Positions 9,951-24,031 are shown, numbered from the stretch's first letter. The stretch is 64,000 nt of DNA from Bradyrhizobium tropiciagri (GCF_018130505.1 NZ_JAFCKH010000005.1:496001-560000); one strand, 5' to 3'. Notes: generated by a model from the sequence alone, not told the origin. Made by a program: numbers and translations.

Positions 9951-10092
9951 ACCTCGCCCCGCTTGCGGGGAGAGGTCGGATCGCATCGAAGATGCGATCC
10001 GGGTGAGGGGGTACAGGTCTATCGATAGACCACGTCGGGCGGTGAGAGCCCCTCACCCCGACCCTCTCCCCGCAAGCGCGGGGCGAGGGGGA
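9951..10092. repeat. 142-bp nested palindromic repeat
   Basis: The outer arms CCTCGCCCCGCTTGCGGGGA (from 9952) and TCCCCGCAAGCGCGGGGCGA (to about 10086) are near-perfect inverses. Inside are a hairpin GGATCGCATC/GATGCGATCC (9978-10000) and a perfect 16-base palindrome GGTCTATCGATAGACC (10016-10031). It lies between thpR and zapE. It resembles the abundant CCTCGCCCCGC...GGGTGAGGGG elements of Bradyrhizobium genomes (from memory). Confidence 0.75.
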
Positions 10093-10164
10093 GCAAACTG
10101 CATGCCCCATCGCCGAAATTCACGGCTTGCAATTTGCCGCGCAGTAGGGCCGTAAGGTGGGCCC

Positions 10165-11352
10165 ATGCTGTCCACCTCGCCCAGTTCCTTTCTCGAGCAC
10201 TACAGGGCCCTGGTCGCCTCCGGCGCGATCGAGGCTGATCCGGCGCAGGCGCGCGCCGCAGAGGCATTCGGCGCGGTCGAGGAGCGGCTCGCGAGCTACA
10301 AGCCGCAGCGCAAGCAGAGCCTGTTCGGCCGTCTGTTCGGCGGCGACAAGGACGACGGGCCGCCGCGCGGCCTCTACGTCCATGGCGAGGTCGGCCGCGG
10401 CAAGACCATGCTGATGGATCTGTTCTTCCAGCAGAGCCCGGTCGAGCACAAGCGCCGCGCGCATTTCCACGAATTCATGGCCGAGACGCATGAGCGCATC
10501 TTCGGCTATCGCCAGCAGATCGCGCGCGGCGAGATCGCAGATAGCGACGTGATCGCGCTCACCGCGCAGGCGATCTTCGACGAGGCCTGGCTGCTCTGCT
10601 TCGACGAATTCCACGTCACCGACATCGCCGACGCGATGATCCTCGGGCGTCTGTTCGCCAAGCTGTTCGAGCTCGGCACCGTCGTGGTCGCGACCTCGAA
10701 CGTGGCGCCGGACGATCTCTACAAGGGCGGCCTCAACCGCGCGCTGTTCCTGCCGTTCATCGCGCAGATCACCGATCACATGGATGTGCTGCGGCTCGAT
10801 GCGCGCACCGACTTCCGGCTCGAAAAACTGTTCGGCGTGAAGATGTGGCTGGTGCCGGCGGATGAAGCGGCCGACGCCGAGCTCGACGCGGCCTGGCGCA
10901 AGATGACCGGCAACGCGCCGTGCAAGTCGCGCGACATCGCGATCAAGGGGCGCGTGCTGCACGTGCCGTGCTCGTCGCACGGCGTCGCGCGCTTCGGCTT
11001 CGCCGATCTTTGCGAGAAGCCGCTTGCCGCGTCCGACTATCTCAGGCTCGCGCATGACTACCATACGATCCTGGTCGACCACATTCCGGTGATGGACTAC
11101 GCCGAGCGCAACGCCGCCAAGCGCTTCATCTCGCTGATCGACACGCTCTATGACAATGCCGTGAAGCTGATGGCTTCGGCGGCGGCCGATCCGGTGTCGC
11201 TGTACCTTGCCGACGAAGGCGTCGAGGCAATGGAGTTCAAGCGCACATCCTCGCGCCTGATCGAGATGAGTTCGGAATCCTATCTGGCATTGCCTCACGG
11301 CCGGAAGGATTCATCGGCCAGCGGTTCGTCGACCGGCCTGGTCGAAACCTAG
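10165..11352 (+). CDS. zapE: cell division protein ZapE (AFG1-like ATPase)
   Basis: 395 residues, the usual length. Walker A GEVGRGKT (residues 74-81) is followed by MLMDLFF, and Walker B is LLCFDEFHVTD (about residues 148-158). A sensor-type segment VVVATSNVAPDDLY and the C-terminal AFG1-specific block with DHIPVMDYAERNAAKRFISLIDTLYD follow. ZapE binds FtsZ and is needed for division under heat or low oxygen in E. coli; mitochondrial AFG1 homologues act in protein quality control. Alphaproteobacteria commonly carry it just upstream of mdh and the suc genes, as here, though the repeats in between suggest separate transcription. Confidence 0.93.
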   Translation: MLSTSPSSFLEHYRALVASGAIEADPAQARAAEAFGAVEERLASYKPQRKQSLFGRLFGGDKDDGPPRGLYVHGEVGRGKTMLMDLFFQQSPVEHKRRAHFHEFMAETHERIFGYRQQIARGEIADSDVIALTAQAIFDEAWLLCFDEFHVTDIADAMILGRLFAKLFELGTVVVATSNVAPDDLYKGGLNRALFLPFIAQITDHMDVLRLDARTDFRLEKLFGVKMWLVPADEAADAELDAAWRKMTGNAPCKSRDIAIKGRVLHVPCSSHGVARFGFADLCEKPLAASDYLRLAHDYHTILVDHIPVMDYAERNAAKRFISLIDTLYDNAVKLMASAAADPVSLYLADEGVEAMEFKRTSSRLIEMSSESYLALPHGRKDSSASGSSTGLVET

Positions 11353-11356
11353 CAAA

Positions 11357-11449
11357 CGTCATTCCGGGGCGCGCGTAGCGCGAACCCGGAATCCAGCAGT
11401 TGCGGATCGAGATTCCGGGTTCACCGCTCCGCGGTGCCCCGGAATGACG
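11357..11449. repeat. palindromic intergenic repeat
   Basis: CGTCATTCCGGGGC (11357-11370) is the exact inverse of GCCCCGGAATGACG (11436-11449). The inner arms GAACCCGGAATC and GATTCCGGGTTC also pair. It immediately follows zapE and may end its transcript. It is a different sequence family from the repeats at 3510 and 9951. Confidence 0.75.
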
Positions 11450-11496
11450 AGTGCCCTGGCATGCCTGATCGAATTCGAGGCAGGGCCGCCGATCGG

Positions 11497-11538
11497 GCAG
11501 GCCCTGACTTGCAGGCCCTGACTTGCAGGCCCTGACTT
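11497..11538. repeat. three perfect 14-bp tandem repeats upstream of mdh
   Basis: GCAGGCCCTGACTT occurs three times in a row without mismatch at 11497-11510, 11511-11524 and 11525-11538. A short inverted repeat GAATG-GAT-CATTC follows directly at 11539-11551. The array ends 80 bases before the mdh start, inside the probable promoter region. Confidence 0.9.
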
Positions 11539-11612
11539 GAATGGATCATTCGAAAGGGATAACCACCCTTGCAACCGACTTCCCTCCCTCCTGCAGCAGT
11601 TCAAAGGACTGA

Positions 11613-12587
<975 letters not shown>

Positions 12588-12602
12588 TCTGGTCTGGCAA
12601 TG

Positions 12603-12634
12603 ACCCGATAGGCGATTGCGATCGTCTATCGGGT
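12603..12634 (+). other. strong hairpin between mdh and sucC
   Basis: ACCCGATAGGCGAT (12603-12616) pairs with ATCGTCTATCGGGT (12621-12634) over a 4-base loop with a single G-T wobble, giving a 14-bp stem. No T tract follows, so it is more likely an mRNA processing or stabilising element than a terminator. It could set the mdh to suc transcript ratio. Confidence 0.5.
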
Positions 12635-12748
12635 GCAAGATGATGAAATTCTGGCGGATTTTGTAGTTGCGCGAGCGTTGGTATATGGTATGCCAGTCGC
12701 AAGGCTGACGTGAAAGTTCGCCGCACGAGGGTTCGGGAGCGTCCATCC

Positions 12749-13945
<1,197 letters not shown>

Positions 13946-13947
13946 CG

Positions 13948-14424
13948 ATGGCCGATCATCTCGACGCACCGGCACCGCTGGAAGAACACCGCAAGCTCGC
14001 GGTTTTCGAAGGCGAGTGGAGCGGCGACGAGATGGTCTATCCCTCGCGCTGGACCAAGGGTGGTCCAGCGACCTCGCATGTTTCGGCGCACATCGCGCTG
14101 AACGGCTTCTATCTGATCCAGGACACGGTGCAGATGCGCGACGGCAAGCAGAGCTTCGCCACTCACGGCGTCTTCACCTATGACCGCGAGGATCGGACCT
14201 ACAAGCTGTTCTGGCACGATTCGCTCGGCTACTACCCGCCGTCGCCGGCTTCCGGCGGCTGGATCAACAAATCGCTGATCCTGGTGCGCGGTTCGCTGCG
14301 CGGCAATGCCCGTCACGTCTACGAGGTCGTCGACGACAATACGTACAACATGAAGATCCAGTTCTCGCCTGACGCGGAAGGGTGGGCCGACGTGCTCACC
14401 GGCGTGTACCGGCGGGTGCAGTGA
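13948..14424 (+). CDS. DUF1579 family protein between sucC and sucD
   Basis: 158 residues, soluble, with no signal peptide. It matches my memory of DUF1579: an N-terminal HRKLAVFEGEWSGDE segment, then lipocalin-like beta strands with repeated Trp and Tyr (TYDREDRTYKLFWHDSLGYY, FSPDAEGWADVLTGVYRRV). No function is established. The start lies two bases after the sucC stop (TAACGATG), so it is almost certainly translated from the sucC message. This position invites a link to TCA flux, but that is inference only. Confidence 0.8.
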   Translation: MADHLDAPAPLEEHRKLAVFEGEWSGDEMVYPSRWTKGGPATSHVSAHIALNGFYLIQDTVQMRDGKQSFATHGVFTYDREDRTYKLFWHDSLGYYPPSPASGGWINKSLILVRGSLRGNARHVYEVVDDNTYNMKIQFSPDAEGWADVLTGVYRRVQ

Positions 14425-14428
14425 AGCC

Positions 14429-14800
14429 ATGTCCATGCGGATTAGCGATGCGACGTTGCGCCAGAGTCTGATATGGAGCGTGCCTGCGCTGCTCTATGGC
14501 AACGTCACGTTTGCGGATGACGCCAAGAAAATCGCGGAAGCGCAAGCGGCGTGCGTGAAGCTCGCGACGACCTACCTTGACACGGTCTCTCAGCGCGACC
14601 GTTACGCCTTTGTCGAGACGGCCAACGTCTCGTCGGATCCGACTGACAACATTTTCCAGTTTCGCTGGGAAAACGCGAACTGCCAAGGCAATGCTGATCA
14701 ACGCAAGATCACGCACCTATCCATTGGAAGCAAAGACCTGGCCTGCAGTACGCCAGACGATGATCTTCGCCTGACAGCGGCCTGCGCGCTCAGCTACTGA
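14429..14800 (+). CDS. small probably secreted protein of unknown function
   Basis: 123 residues. I do not recognise the family. A hydrophobic stretch (SLIWSVPALLYGNVTFA, about residues 13-29) before a hydrophilic body suggests a signal peptide with cleavage near residue 29. The mature part has four cysteines (in AACVKLA, ANCQGN, LACSTP and AACALSY), enough for two disulfide bonds, and a conserved-looking C-terminal DLRLTAACALSY. It starts four bases after the DUF1579 stop; an ATG at 14435 is also possible. Its base composition is visibly less GC-rich than its neighbours, which hints at later acquisition. Confidence 0.65.
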   Translation: MSMRISDATLRQSLIWSVPALLYGNVTFADDAKKIAEAQAACVKLATTYLDTVSQRDRYAFVETANVSSDPTDNIFQFRWENANCQGNADQRKITHLSIGSKDLACSTPDDDLRLTAACALSY

Positions 14801-14849
14801 CCCGTCCGAATGACGACCACGCACTAATCACAAGTTCGAAGGTGAATGT

Positions 14850-15731
14850 ATGTCCATCCTGATCGACAAGAATACCAAGGTCATCTGCCAGGGCTTTACC
14901 GGCAAGAACGGCACCTTCCACTCGGAAGCGGCGATCGCTTACGGCACCAAGATGGTCGGCGGCGTGGCGCCGGGCAAAGGCGGCGCGACGCATCTCAACC
15001 TGCCGGTGTTCGACACCGTCGCGGAAGCGCGTGCGAAGACCGGCGCCGACGCCAGCGTCGTCTACGTGCCGCCGCCGGGCGCCGCGGACGCGATCTGCGA
15101 GGCGATCGACGCGGAAATCCCGCTGATCGTTTGCATCACCGAGGGCATTCCGGTGCTCGACATGGTGCGCGTCAAGCGCTCGCTGTCGGGATCGAAGTCG
15201 CGGCTGATCGGGCCGAACTGCCCGGGCGTGATGACCGCCGGCGAGTGCAAGATCGGCATCATGCCGGCCAACATCTTCAAGCCCGGCTCGGTCGGCATCG
15301 TCTCCCGCTCCGGCACGTTGACCTATGAGGCAGTGTTCCAGACCACCCAGGAAGGCCTCGGCCAGACCACTGCGGTCGGCATCGGCGGCGACCCGGTCAA
15401 GGGCACCGAATTCATCGACATGCTCGAGATGTTCCTGGCCGACGAGAACACCAAGTCGATCGTCATGATCGGCGAGATCGGCGGCTCGGCCGAGGAAGAC
15501 GCCGCCCAGTTCCTCAAGGACGAGGCCAAGCGCGGTCGCAAGAAGCCGATGGTCGGCTTCATCGCCGGTGTCACCGCACCTCCTGGCCGCCGCATGGGCC
15601 ATGCCGGCGCGATCATCTCCGGTGGCAAGGGCGACGCCGGTTCCAAGACCGCGGCGATGGAAGCCGCAGGTATCAGGGTGTCGCCGTCGCCGGCGCGCCT
15701 CGGCAAGACGCTGGCCGAGATGCTGAAGTAA
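14850..15731 (+). CDS. sucD: succinyl-CoA synthetase, alpha subunit
   Basis: 293 residues, family length. The CoA-binding N-terminus has [29 protein letters not shown] and GPNCPGV, and the residue phosphorylated during catalysis is H251 in [14 protein letters not shown]. It partners SucC. The ATG at 14850 has AAGGTG upstream. A terminator at 15773-15815 follows, so the sucC-DUF1579-orf-sucD unit ends here and sucA has its own promoter region. Confidence 0.98.
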   Translation: MSILIDKNTKVICQGFTGKNGTFHSEAAIAYGTKMVGGVAPGKGGATHLNLPVFDTVAEARAKTGADASVVYVPPPGAADAICEAIDAEIPLIVCITEGIPVLDMVRVKRSLSGSKSRLIGPNCPGVMTAGECKIGIMPANIFKPGSVGIVSRSGTLTYEAVFQTTQEGLGQTTAVGIGGDPVKGTEFIDMLEMFLADENTKSIVMIGEIGGSAEEDAAQFLKDEAKRGRKKPMVGFIAGVTAPPGRRMGHAGAIISGGKGDAGSKTAAMEAAGIRVSPSPARLGKTLAEMLK

Positions 15732-15772
15732 CCCGTCGGTCGACTGACGGTCAGCCTGCTTCTTCACTTTTG

Positions 15773-15815
15773 CGCGCGCTTCCCGGCGGTTCAGGCCTCC
15801 GGAAGCGCGCGTTTT
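15773..15815 (+). terminator. rho-independent terminator after sucD
   Basis: CGCGCGCTTCC (15773-15783) pairs perfectly with GGAAGCGCGCG (15801-15811), followed by TTTT. It separates the sucCD unit from sucA. Confidence 0.75.
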
Positions 15816-15997
15816 ACGTTTGTGGCCGGTGTTCGCGGCGCGACAACATGCTTCGAAATCGAATTCATTTCTTGGTTCTTTTAGGCAGGATTATCCGACC
15901 TAGATAGGGTAAAGGGTATCTATCCAGCCGGCCCCACTTTCCCAGACCGGCATGCGCCGTCTTCTACGCGCCAACCAAAAATCACCAGGACTTCCGC

Positions 15998-18958
<2,961 letters not shown>

Positions 18959-19118
18959 CGACCTTCACTGAAGCCATGCCCCGACTCGCGCGGGGCATCC
19001 GGTACCCCGCGTCATCCAGCTCAATTGCTGTCGTCACGGAGTACCGGATCGTTCGCTGTTGGCGGACGGTGGTGGCCGCACAAGTTTCATGACCGCAGGG
19101 TTATCTGAGGAAAAGACC

Positions 19119-20366
19119 ATGACTGAAATTCGCGTTCCAACGCTCGGCGAATCCGTGACCGAGGCCACCATCGGCCGCTGGTTCAAGAAGGCAGGCGAGG
19201 CCGTCGCGGTGGACGAGCCCTTGGTGGAGTTGGAAACCGACAAGGTCACGATCGAGGTGCCGGCGCCGGCCGCGGGCACGCTCGGCGAGATCATCGCCAA
19301 GGACGGCGAGACGGTCGCCGTCGGCGCGCTGCTCGGCCAGATCAATGACGGCGCGGCTGCGGCCAAGCCTGCTGCCGCTGCCCCGGCCGCCAAGGCTGCG
19401 GCGCCCGCCGCGGCCCCTGCCGCCGCGCCGGCAGCCGCCGCTGCGCCGAAGGCGCCGCCGGTCGATGCGCCGCTCGCGCCCTCGGTCCGCAAGCTCTCGG
19501 CCGAGAGCGGCATCGACGCCTCCACCGTGCCCGGCTCGGGCAAGGACGGCCGCGTCACCAAGGGTGACATGCTGGCCGCGATCGAGAAGGCCGCCTCGGC
19601 GCCGACCCCGGTCAACCAGCCCGCCGCCGCCGTGCAGGTCCGTGCGCCGTCGCCGGCCGACGATGCCGCCCGCGAGGAGCGCGTGAAGATGACCCGGCTG
19701 CGCCAGACCATCGCGCGCCGCCTCAAGGACGTGCAGAACACCGCCGCGATGCTGACGACCTTCAACGAGGTCGACATGACCAACGTCATGGCGCTGCGCG
19801 CGCACTACAAGGATGCGTTCGAGAAGAAGCACGGCTCGAAGCTCGGCTTCATGGGCTTCTTCACCAAGGCCGTGGTGCAGGCGCTGAAGGACATCCCGGC
19901 CGTCAACGCCGAGATCGACGGCAGCGACCTGATCTACAAGAACTACTATCACGTCGGCGTTGCGGTCGGCACCGACCGCGGCCTCGTGGTGCCGGTGGTG
20001 CGCGACTGCGATCACAAGTCGATCGCCGAGATCGAGAAGTCGATCGCCGATTTCGGCCGCCGCGCCCGCGACGGCCAGCTCAAGATCGACGAGATGCAGG
20101 GCGGCACCTTCACCATCACCAACGGCGGCATCTACGGCTCGCTGATGTCGACGCCGATCCTCAACGCGCCGCAGTCCGGCATTCTCGGCATGCACAAGAT
20201 CCAGGAGCGGCCGATGGTGGTCGGCGGCAAGATCGAGGTGCGGCCGATGATGTATCTGGCGCTGTCCTACGATCACCGCGTCATCGACGGCAAGGAAGCG
20301 GTCACCTTCCTGGTGCGCGTCAAGGAGAGCCTGGAGGATCCGGCGCGGCTCGTGCTGGACCTGTAA
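19119..20366 (+). CDS. sucB: dihydrolipoyl succinyltransferase (E2 of 2-oxoglutarate dehydrogenase)
   Basis: 415 residues. The single lipoyl domain carries the lipoylated K42 in ETDKVTIEV. An Ala/Pro-rich flexible linker (about residues 85-125) is followed by the peripheral subunit-binding domain ([32 protein letters not shown]), a second linker and the catalytic domain, ending in [14 protein letters not shown] with the active-site His and Asp. It transfers succinyl to CoA. The ATG at 19119 is preceded by GAGGAAAAGACC and gives the family N-terminus; upstream in-frame ATGs at 19059 and 19089 would add atypical residues. Confidence 0.98.
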   Translation: MTEIRVPTLGESVTEATIGRWFKKAGEAVAVDEPLVELETDKVTIEVPAPAAGTLGEIIAKDGETVAVGALLGQINDGAAAAKPAAAAPAAKAAAPAAAPAAAPAAAAAPKAPPVDAPLAPSVRKLSAESGIDASTVPGSGKDGRVTKGDMLAAIEKAASAPTPVNQPAAAVQVRAPSPADDAAREERVKMTRLRQTIARRLKDVQNTAAMLTTFNEVDMTNVMALRAHYKDAFEKKHGSKLGFMGFFTKAVVQALKDIPAVNAEIDGSDLIYKNYYHVGVAVGTDRGLVVPVVRDCDHKSIAEIEKSIADFGRRARDGQLKIDEMQGGTFTITNGGIYGSLMSTPILNAPQSGILGMHKIQERPMVVGGKIEVRPMMYLALSYDHRVIDGKEAVTFLVRVKESLEDPARLVLDL

Positions 20367-20438
20367 GGTCGTTCGCGCGCGGCGCTCGACCTGCTCGGGC
20401 GCCGCAATCGGTTTGAGCGCTCATTGTTGGGGATCAAA

Positions 20439-21188
20439 GTGACGGATAAGGTTGTCATCATCACCGGCGGCAGCCGCGGCATCGGCCGCGCCACCGCCCT
20501 CGCTGCCGCGGCGCGCGGCTATCGCATCGTGGTCGGCTATGCCAGCAACAAGCAGGCGGCCGACGAGGTCGTCGCCCAGATCGAGGCCAGCAACGGCAAG
20601 GCCATCGCGGTGAAATGCGATGTCGCCGAGGAGAGCGAGATCCTCGAGCTGTTCAAGGCGGCGGACAAGTTCGGCGCGCTCGGCGCGCTGGTCAACAATG
20701 GCGGCATCGTCGGCACCAGCGGCGTGCGCGTCGACGAGATGTCAGCCGAGCGCATCCGGCGCGTGATGGCCATCAACGTCACCGGCTCCATTCTCTGCGC
20801 CCGCGAAGCGGTGAAGCGGATGTCGACCAAGCACGGCGGCAAGGGCGGCGTCATCGTCAACCTGTCCTCGGTCGCGGCGCGGCTCGGCGCGCCCAACACG
20901 TATGTCGATTATGCTGCCTCCAAGGGCGCGATCGATTCGTTCACCGTCGGCCTCGGCCATGAGGTCGCAGGCGAAGGCATCCGCGTCGCCGGCATCCGGC
21001 CAGGCCTGATCGACACCGAAATCCATGCTGCCGGCGGCGAGCCCGATCGTGCGCACCGCCTCGCGCATATGGTGCCGATGAAGCGCGTCGGTACCGCGGA
21101 CGAAATCGCCAACGCCATCGTCTGGCTGATCTCGGACGAGGCTTCCTATGTCACCAGCACGATCCTCGACGTGTCGGGCGGTCGATAG
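20439..21188 (+). CDS. short-chain dehydrogenase/reductase between sucB and lpd
   Basis: 249 residues. Classical SDR motifs: TGGSRGIG near the N-terminus, NNGGIV in place of the usual NNAG, the Ser of the active site in VNLSSVAARLG, and YAASKGA (YxxxK). The C-terminal part IRPGLIDTEIH matches glucose/3-oxoacyl-ACP reductase-like SDRs. The substrate is unknown. GTG at 20439 behind GTTGGGGATCAAA is the best start; a TTG at 20424 is possible. The position inside the 2-oxoglutarate dehydrogenase cluster is, to my memory, described for Bradyrhizobium, which should be checked. The 47-bp repeat starts immediately after its stop. Confidence 0.9.
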   Translation: MTDKVVIITGGSRGIGRATALAAAARGYRIVVGYASNKQAADEVVAQIEASNGKAIAVKCDVAEESEILELFKAADKFGALGALVNNGGIVGTSGVRVDEMSAERIRRVMAINVTGSILCAREAVKRMSTKHGGKGGVIVNLSSVAARLGAPNTYVDYAASKGAIDSFTVGLGHEVAGEGIRVAGIRPGLIDTEIHAAGGEPDRAHRLAHMVPMKRVGTADEIANAIVWLISDEASYVTSTILDVSGGR

Positions 21189-21235
21189 AGCATGATCCGG
21201 AAAAGCGTGAAGCGGTTTTCCGAAAAGATCATGCT
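21189..21235 (+). repeat. 47-bp palindromic repeat, copy 1
   Basis: It begins AGCATGATCCGGAAAAGC and ends GATCATGCT, with inner arms CGGAAAA and TTTTCCG. It starts on the base after the SDR stop codon. The inverse of 33804-33850 is the same element with 45 of 47 bases identical. It looks like the widespread rhizobial GAGCATGATCCGGAAAAG repeat (from memory). Confidence 0.85.
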
Positions 21236-21275
21236 CGCCTAACTGTCACAGAACTTGGTTACAGGACTTTCCATC

Positions 21276-22676
21276 ATGGCATCTTACGATCTCGTCGTTA
21301 TCGGCACCGGGCCCGGCGGCTATGTCTGCGCGATCCGCGCGGCGCAACTCGGCATGAAGGTTGCGGTGGTCGAGAAGAACGCGACGCTCGGCGGCACCTG
21401 CCTCAATGTCGGCTGCATGCCCTCGAAGGCGCTGCTGCACGCTTCCGAGATGTTCGAGGAAGCCGGGCACTCCTTCGCCAAGATGGGCGTCAGCGTCTCC
21501 GCGCCGAAGCTCGATCTTCCCGCGATGATGAACTTCAAGCAGCAGGGCATCGACGGCAACGTCAAGGGCGTCGAGTTCCTGATGAAGAAGAACAAGATCG
21601 ACGTGCTCAAGGGCACCGGCAAGATCCTCGGTGCCGGCAAGGTCGAGGTCTCCGGCGACGGCAAGACCGAGACCGTCGAGACCAGGAACATCGTGATCGC
21701 CACCGGCTCTGACATCGCGCGGCTGAAGGGCATTGAGATCGACGAGAAGCGCATCGTGTCGTCGACCGGCGCGCTGTCGCTGGAGAAGGTGCCGTCGAGC
21801 CTGTTGATCGTCGGCGCCGGCGTGATCGGGCTCGAGCTCGGCTCGGTCTGGCATCGCCTCGGCGCCAAGGTCACCGTGGTGGAATTCCTCGACCGCATCC
21901 TGCCGGGCATGGACGGCGAGATCGCCAAGCAATTCCAGCGCATCCTGGAAAAGCAGGGCTTTGCGTTCAAGCTCGGCGCCAAGGTCACCGCGATCGATAC
22001 TTCCGCCAAGACGCTGCAGGCCAAGGTCGAGCCGGCCGCGGGCGGCGCGGCGGAGACGATCGAAGCCGACGTCGTGCTCGTCTGCATCGGCCGCGTGCCA
22101 TACACCGAAGGGCTCGGGCTGAAGGAGGCCGGCGTCGTGCTCGACAATCGCGGCCGCGTTCAGATCGACGCGCACTTCTCGACCTCGGTGAAGGGCATCT
22201 ACGCGATCGGCGACGTCGTGGCCGGACCGATGCTGGCGCACAAGGCGGAAGACGAAGGCGTCGCCTGCGCCGAGATCATCGCGGGCCAGGCCGGCCATGT
22301 GAACTACGACGTTATCCCAGGCGTCGTGTATACCACGCCGGAAGTGTCGTCGGTCGGCAAGACCGAGGAAGAGCTCAAGCAGGCCGGCGTCGCTTATACC
22401 GTCGGCAAATTCCCGTTCACCGCCAACGGCCGCTCCAAGGTCAACCAGACCACGGATGGCTTCGTGAAGGTTCTCGCAGATGCGAAGACGGATCGCGTGC
22501 TCGGCGTGCACATCGTCGGCATCGAGGCCGGCGAAATGATCCACGAAGCCTGCGTCCTGATGGAGTTCGGCGGTTCGGCCGAGGATCTGGCCCGCACCTG
22601 CCACGCCCATCCGACCCGTTCGGAGGCCATCAAGGAAGCCGCGCTTGCGGTGGGCAAACGCGCCATCCATATGTGA
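21276..22676 (+). CDS. lpd: dihydrolipoyl dehydrogenase (E3)
   Basis: 466 residues. FAD-binding GTGPGG (residues 10-16 region), the redox-active disulfide C42/C47 in [13 protein letters not shown], a second Rossmann motif [13 protein letters not shown] for NAD, the central [17 protein letters not shown] and the C-terminal HAHPTRSE with the catalytic His-Glu pair are all present. It reoxidises dihydrolipoamide of SucB. The chosen start [10 protein letters not shown] at 21276 is the family start. It lies 88 bases after the SDR gene, with the 47-bp repeat between them. Confidence 0.98.
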   Translation: MASYDLVVIGTGPGGYVCAIRAAQLGMKVAVVEKNATLGGTCLNVGCMPSKALLHASEMFEEAGHSFAKMGVSVSAPKLDLPAMMNFKQQGIDGNVKGVEFLMKKNKIDVLKGTGKILGAGKVEVSGDGKTETVETRNIVIATGSDIARLKGIEIDEKRIVSSTGALSLEKVPSSLLIVGAGVIGLELGSVWHRLGAKVTVVEFLDRILPGMDGEIAKQFQRILEKQGFAFKLGAKVTAIDTSAKTLQAKVEPAAGGAAETIEADVVLVCIGRVPYTEGLGLKEAGVVLDNRGRVQIDAHFSTSVKGIYAIGDVVAGPMLAHKAEDEGVACAEIIAGQAGHVNYDVIPGVVYTTPEVSSVGKTEEELKQAGVAYTVGKFPFTANGRSKVNQTTDGFVKVLADAKTDRVLGVHIVGIEAGEMIHEACVLMEFGGSAEDLARTCHAHPTRSEAIKEAALAVGKRAIHM

Positions 22677-22752
22677 TCGAGTGCCCGGCGCGAGCCGGGT
22701 GGAGTGTGATCCGGATAACTGAAACCGGCTTCACGCTCTGGCAAATTGATGA

Positions 22753-22782
22753 GATCATGATGCGGCGTTTCGCATCATGATC
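22753..22782. other. perfect 12-bp hairpin after lpd
   Basis: GATCATGATGCG (22753-22764), loop GCGTTT, CGCATCATGATC (22771-22782). It is a perfect stem 76 bases after lpd and 14 before the next ATG. It lacks a T tract, so terminator, processing site or regulatory element are all open. Confidence 0.55.
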
Positions 22783-22796
22783 GAGAGATCACGACG

Positions 22797-23327
22797 ATGT
22801 TGCGCCGCTTGCTTCAGCCGCTCTGGGTCCTGCTCGCGATCATCTTCCTGATCGAGGCGTGGCTGTGGGATCACCTCGAGCCGATCGTGGCGCGCGTGGT
22901 CGCGGCCATCCCGCTGCGCGCGGTCAAGCATTGGGTCGCCGAGCGGGTCCATTCGCTGTCGCCGCAAATGACGCTGATCATCTTCGTCGTGCCGGCAATC
23001 TCGCTGTTTCCGCTCAAGCTGATCGGGCTGTGGCTGCTGACGCACGAATACTGGCTGACCGCTGTTACGCTGATCCTGTTCGCGAAGTTCGTCGGCGTCG
23101 GCATCACTGCGTTCCTGTTCGACGTGACGCGGCCGAAGCTGATGCAGATGCGCTGGTTCCAGACGGTCTATGATTTCGTCATCTCGCTGCGCGCCAAGGC
23201 GACCGCTTTGGTCGAGCCGGTCAAGCAGCACGCCCTGGAAATCCTGCGCGGCGACGGCGACGGCTGGGCCGCGCGCACCTTCCGCATGATCGCGCGCTTC
23301 CGCAAGAGCGTGCATCAGGCGCGCTGA
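22797..23327 (+). CDS. conserved-looking membrane protein of unknown function
   Basis: 176 residues. I do not recognise a named family. An N-terminal hydrophobic segment (about residues 5-25) is followed by an amphipathic region and two further hydrophobic segments (about 57-80 and 85-107), then a basic C-terminal tail with FRMIARFRKSV. This predicts two or three membrane passes with a cytoplasmic tail. It follows lpd in the same direction after a hairpin and ends before a terminator-like repeat at 23385. Coding appears sound from the codon usage, but no role can be given. Confidence 0.8.
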   Translation: MLRRLLQPLWVLLAIIFLIEAWLWDHLEPIVARVVAAIPLRAVKHWVAERVHSLSPQMTLIIFVVPAISLFPLKLIGLWLLTHEYWLTAVTLILFAKFVGVGITAFLFDVTRPKLMQMRWFQTVYDFVISLRAKATALVEPVKQHALEILRGDGDGWAARTFRMIARFRKSVHQAR

Positions 23328-23384
23328 GTTTCCTGCAAATCCTGCTCAACCCGTCATCCTTGAGGTGCGCGTCTCGAGGATATC

Positions 23385-23425
23385 CCCACGCGTCGTCCCG
23401 GCGAAAGCCGGGACGACACCGTGGG
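23385..23425. repeat. REP-like hairpin between convergent genes
   Basis: GTCGTCCCGGC (23392-23402), loop GAAA, GCCGGGACGAC (23407-23417) is a perfect 11-bp stem. The outer bases CCCACG and CGTGGG extend it to 23385-23425. It sits between a plus-strand and a minus-strand gene and probably terminates both. Confidence 0.7.
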
Positions 23426-23440
23426 TGGAGCTCCCTTAAA

Positions 23441-24031
23441 TCAATGCAGATGCAGCAAATGCGGCTGGAACAGGCCGAGCACGGTCATCGCGACGCCGGC
23501 GAGGGTGACGATGCCGGCCACCCAGGCCAGCGTGATGATGCCGGTGATGATGGTTGCCGACGCCAGCACAATGGCGATCTGGAAGGCGGCCGAGGCCAGC
23601 TCGAAATGGTGATACTTCGCGGTCGCCTCATCCCGGTCATGCTCGGCATGCTTGGCGCGTTCGGCGAGTTGCTCCGACCCTTCGCCGGTGTCCGGCTCCG
23701 AGCGGTAGCGCTGCGCGGTCTTCTGCCAGTCGTCGATCTGCTTCTGCAGTGCCGCCTTGGCCGCATCGTCGGGGGCGGTGGCGAGGCCGAGCTTGCCCTG
23801 TTCGGCGGCGGTCTGCACCGTGGTGCGGCGGATGCTCTTGGCCTGGAAGAACGCCCACAGGTTGGAGGCCTCGACATTCTTGCTGATCGCCTCGGTCTGC
23901 GCGCCCTTGCCGAGGGTTTCCGACAGCGCCAGGCAGAGCGCGATCACGGCGATCAGGAGTGCGATCTTCTTGTTCTCGCCGCCCGCATGCTGGGCATGCT
24001 CGGCGTGCTCCATACTCTCATGTGCGCTCAT
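23441..24031 (-). CDS. DUF4337 family membrane protein
   Basis: 196 residues. The start MSAHESMEHAEHAQHAGG is rich in His and Glu. A first hydrophobic segment (about residues 22-40) is followed by SKNVEASNLWAFFQAKSIRRT, which I associate with DUF4337. A long charged helical region that may form a coiled coil (about residues 70-135) comes next, and two hydrophobic segments near the C-terminus (about 145-190). The function of the family is unknown. It is a single-gene unit convergent with the membrane protein at 22797. Confidence 0.8.
   Translation of the reverse strand: MSAHESMEHAEHAQHAGGENKKIALLIAVIALCLALSETLGKGAQTEAISKNVEASNLWAFFQAKSIRRTTVQTAAEQGKLGLATAPDDAAKAALQKQIDDWQKTAQRYRSEPDTGEGSEQLAERAKHAEHDRDEATAKYHHFELASAAFQIAIVLASATIITGIITLAWVAGIVTLAGVAMTVLGLFQPHLLHLH

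Noticed and set aside
9951-10092. CRISPR-like repeats
   Set aside because: The palindromes here are not regularly spaced direct repeats with unique spacers, and no cas gene is present.
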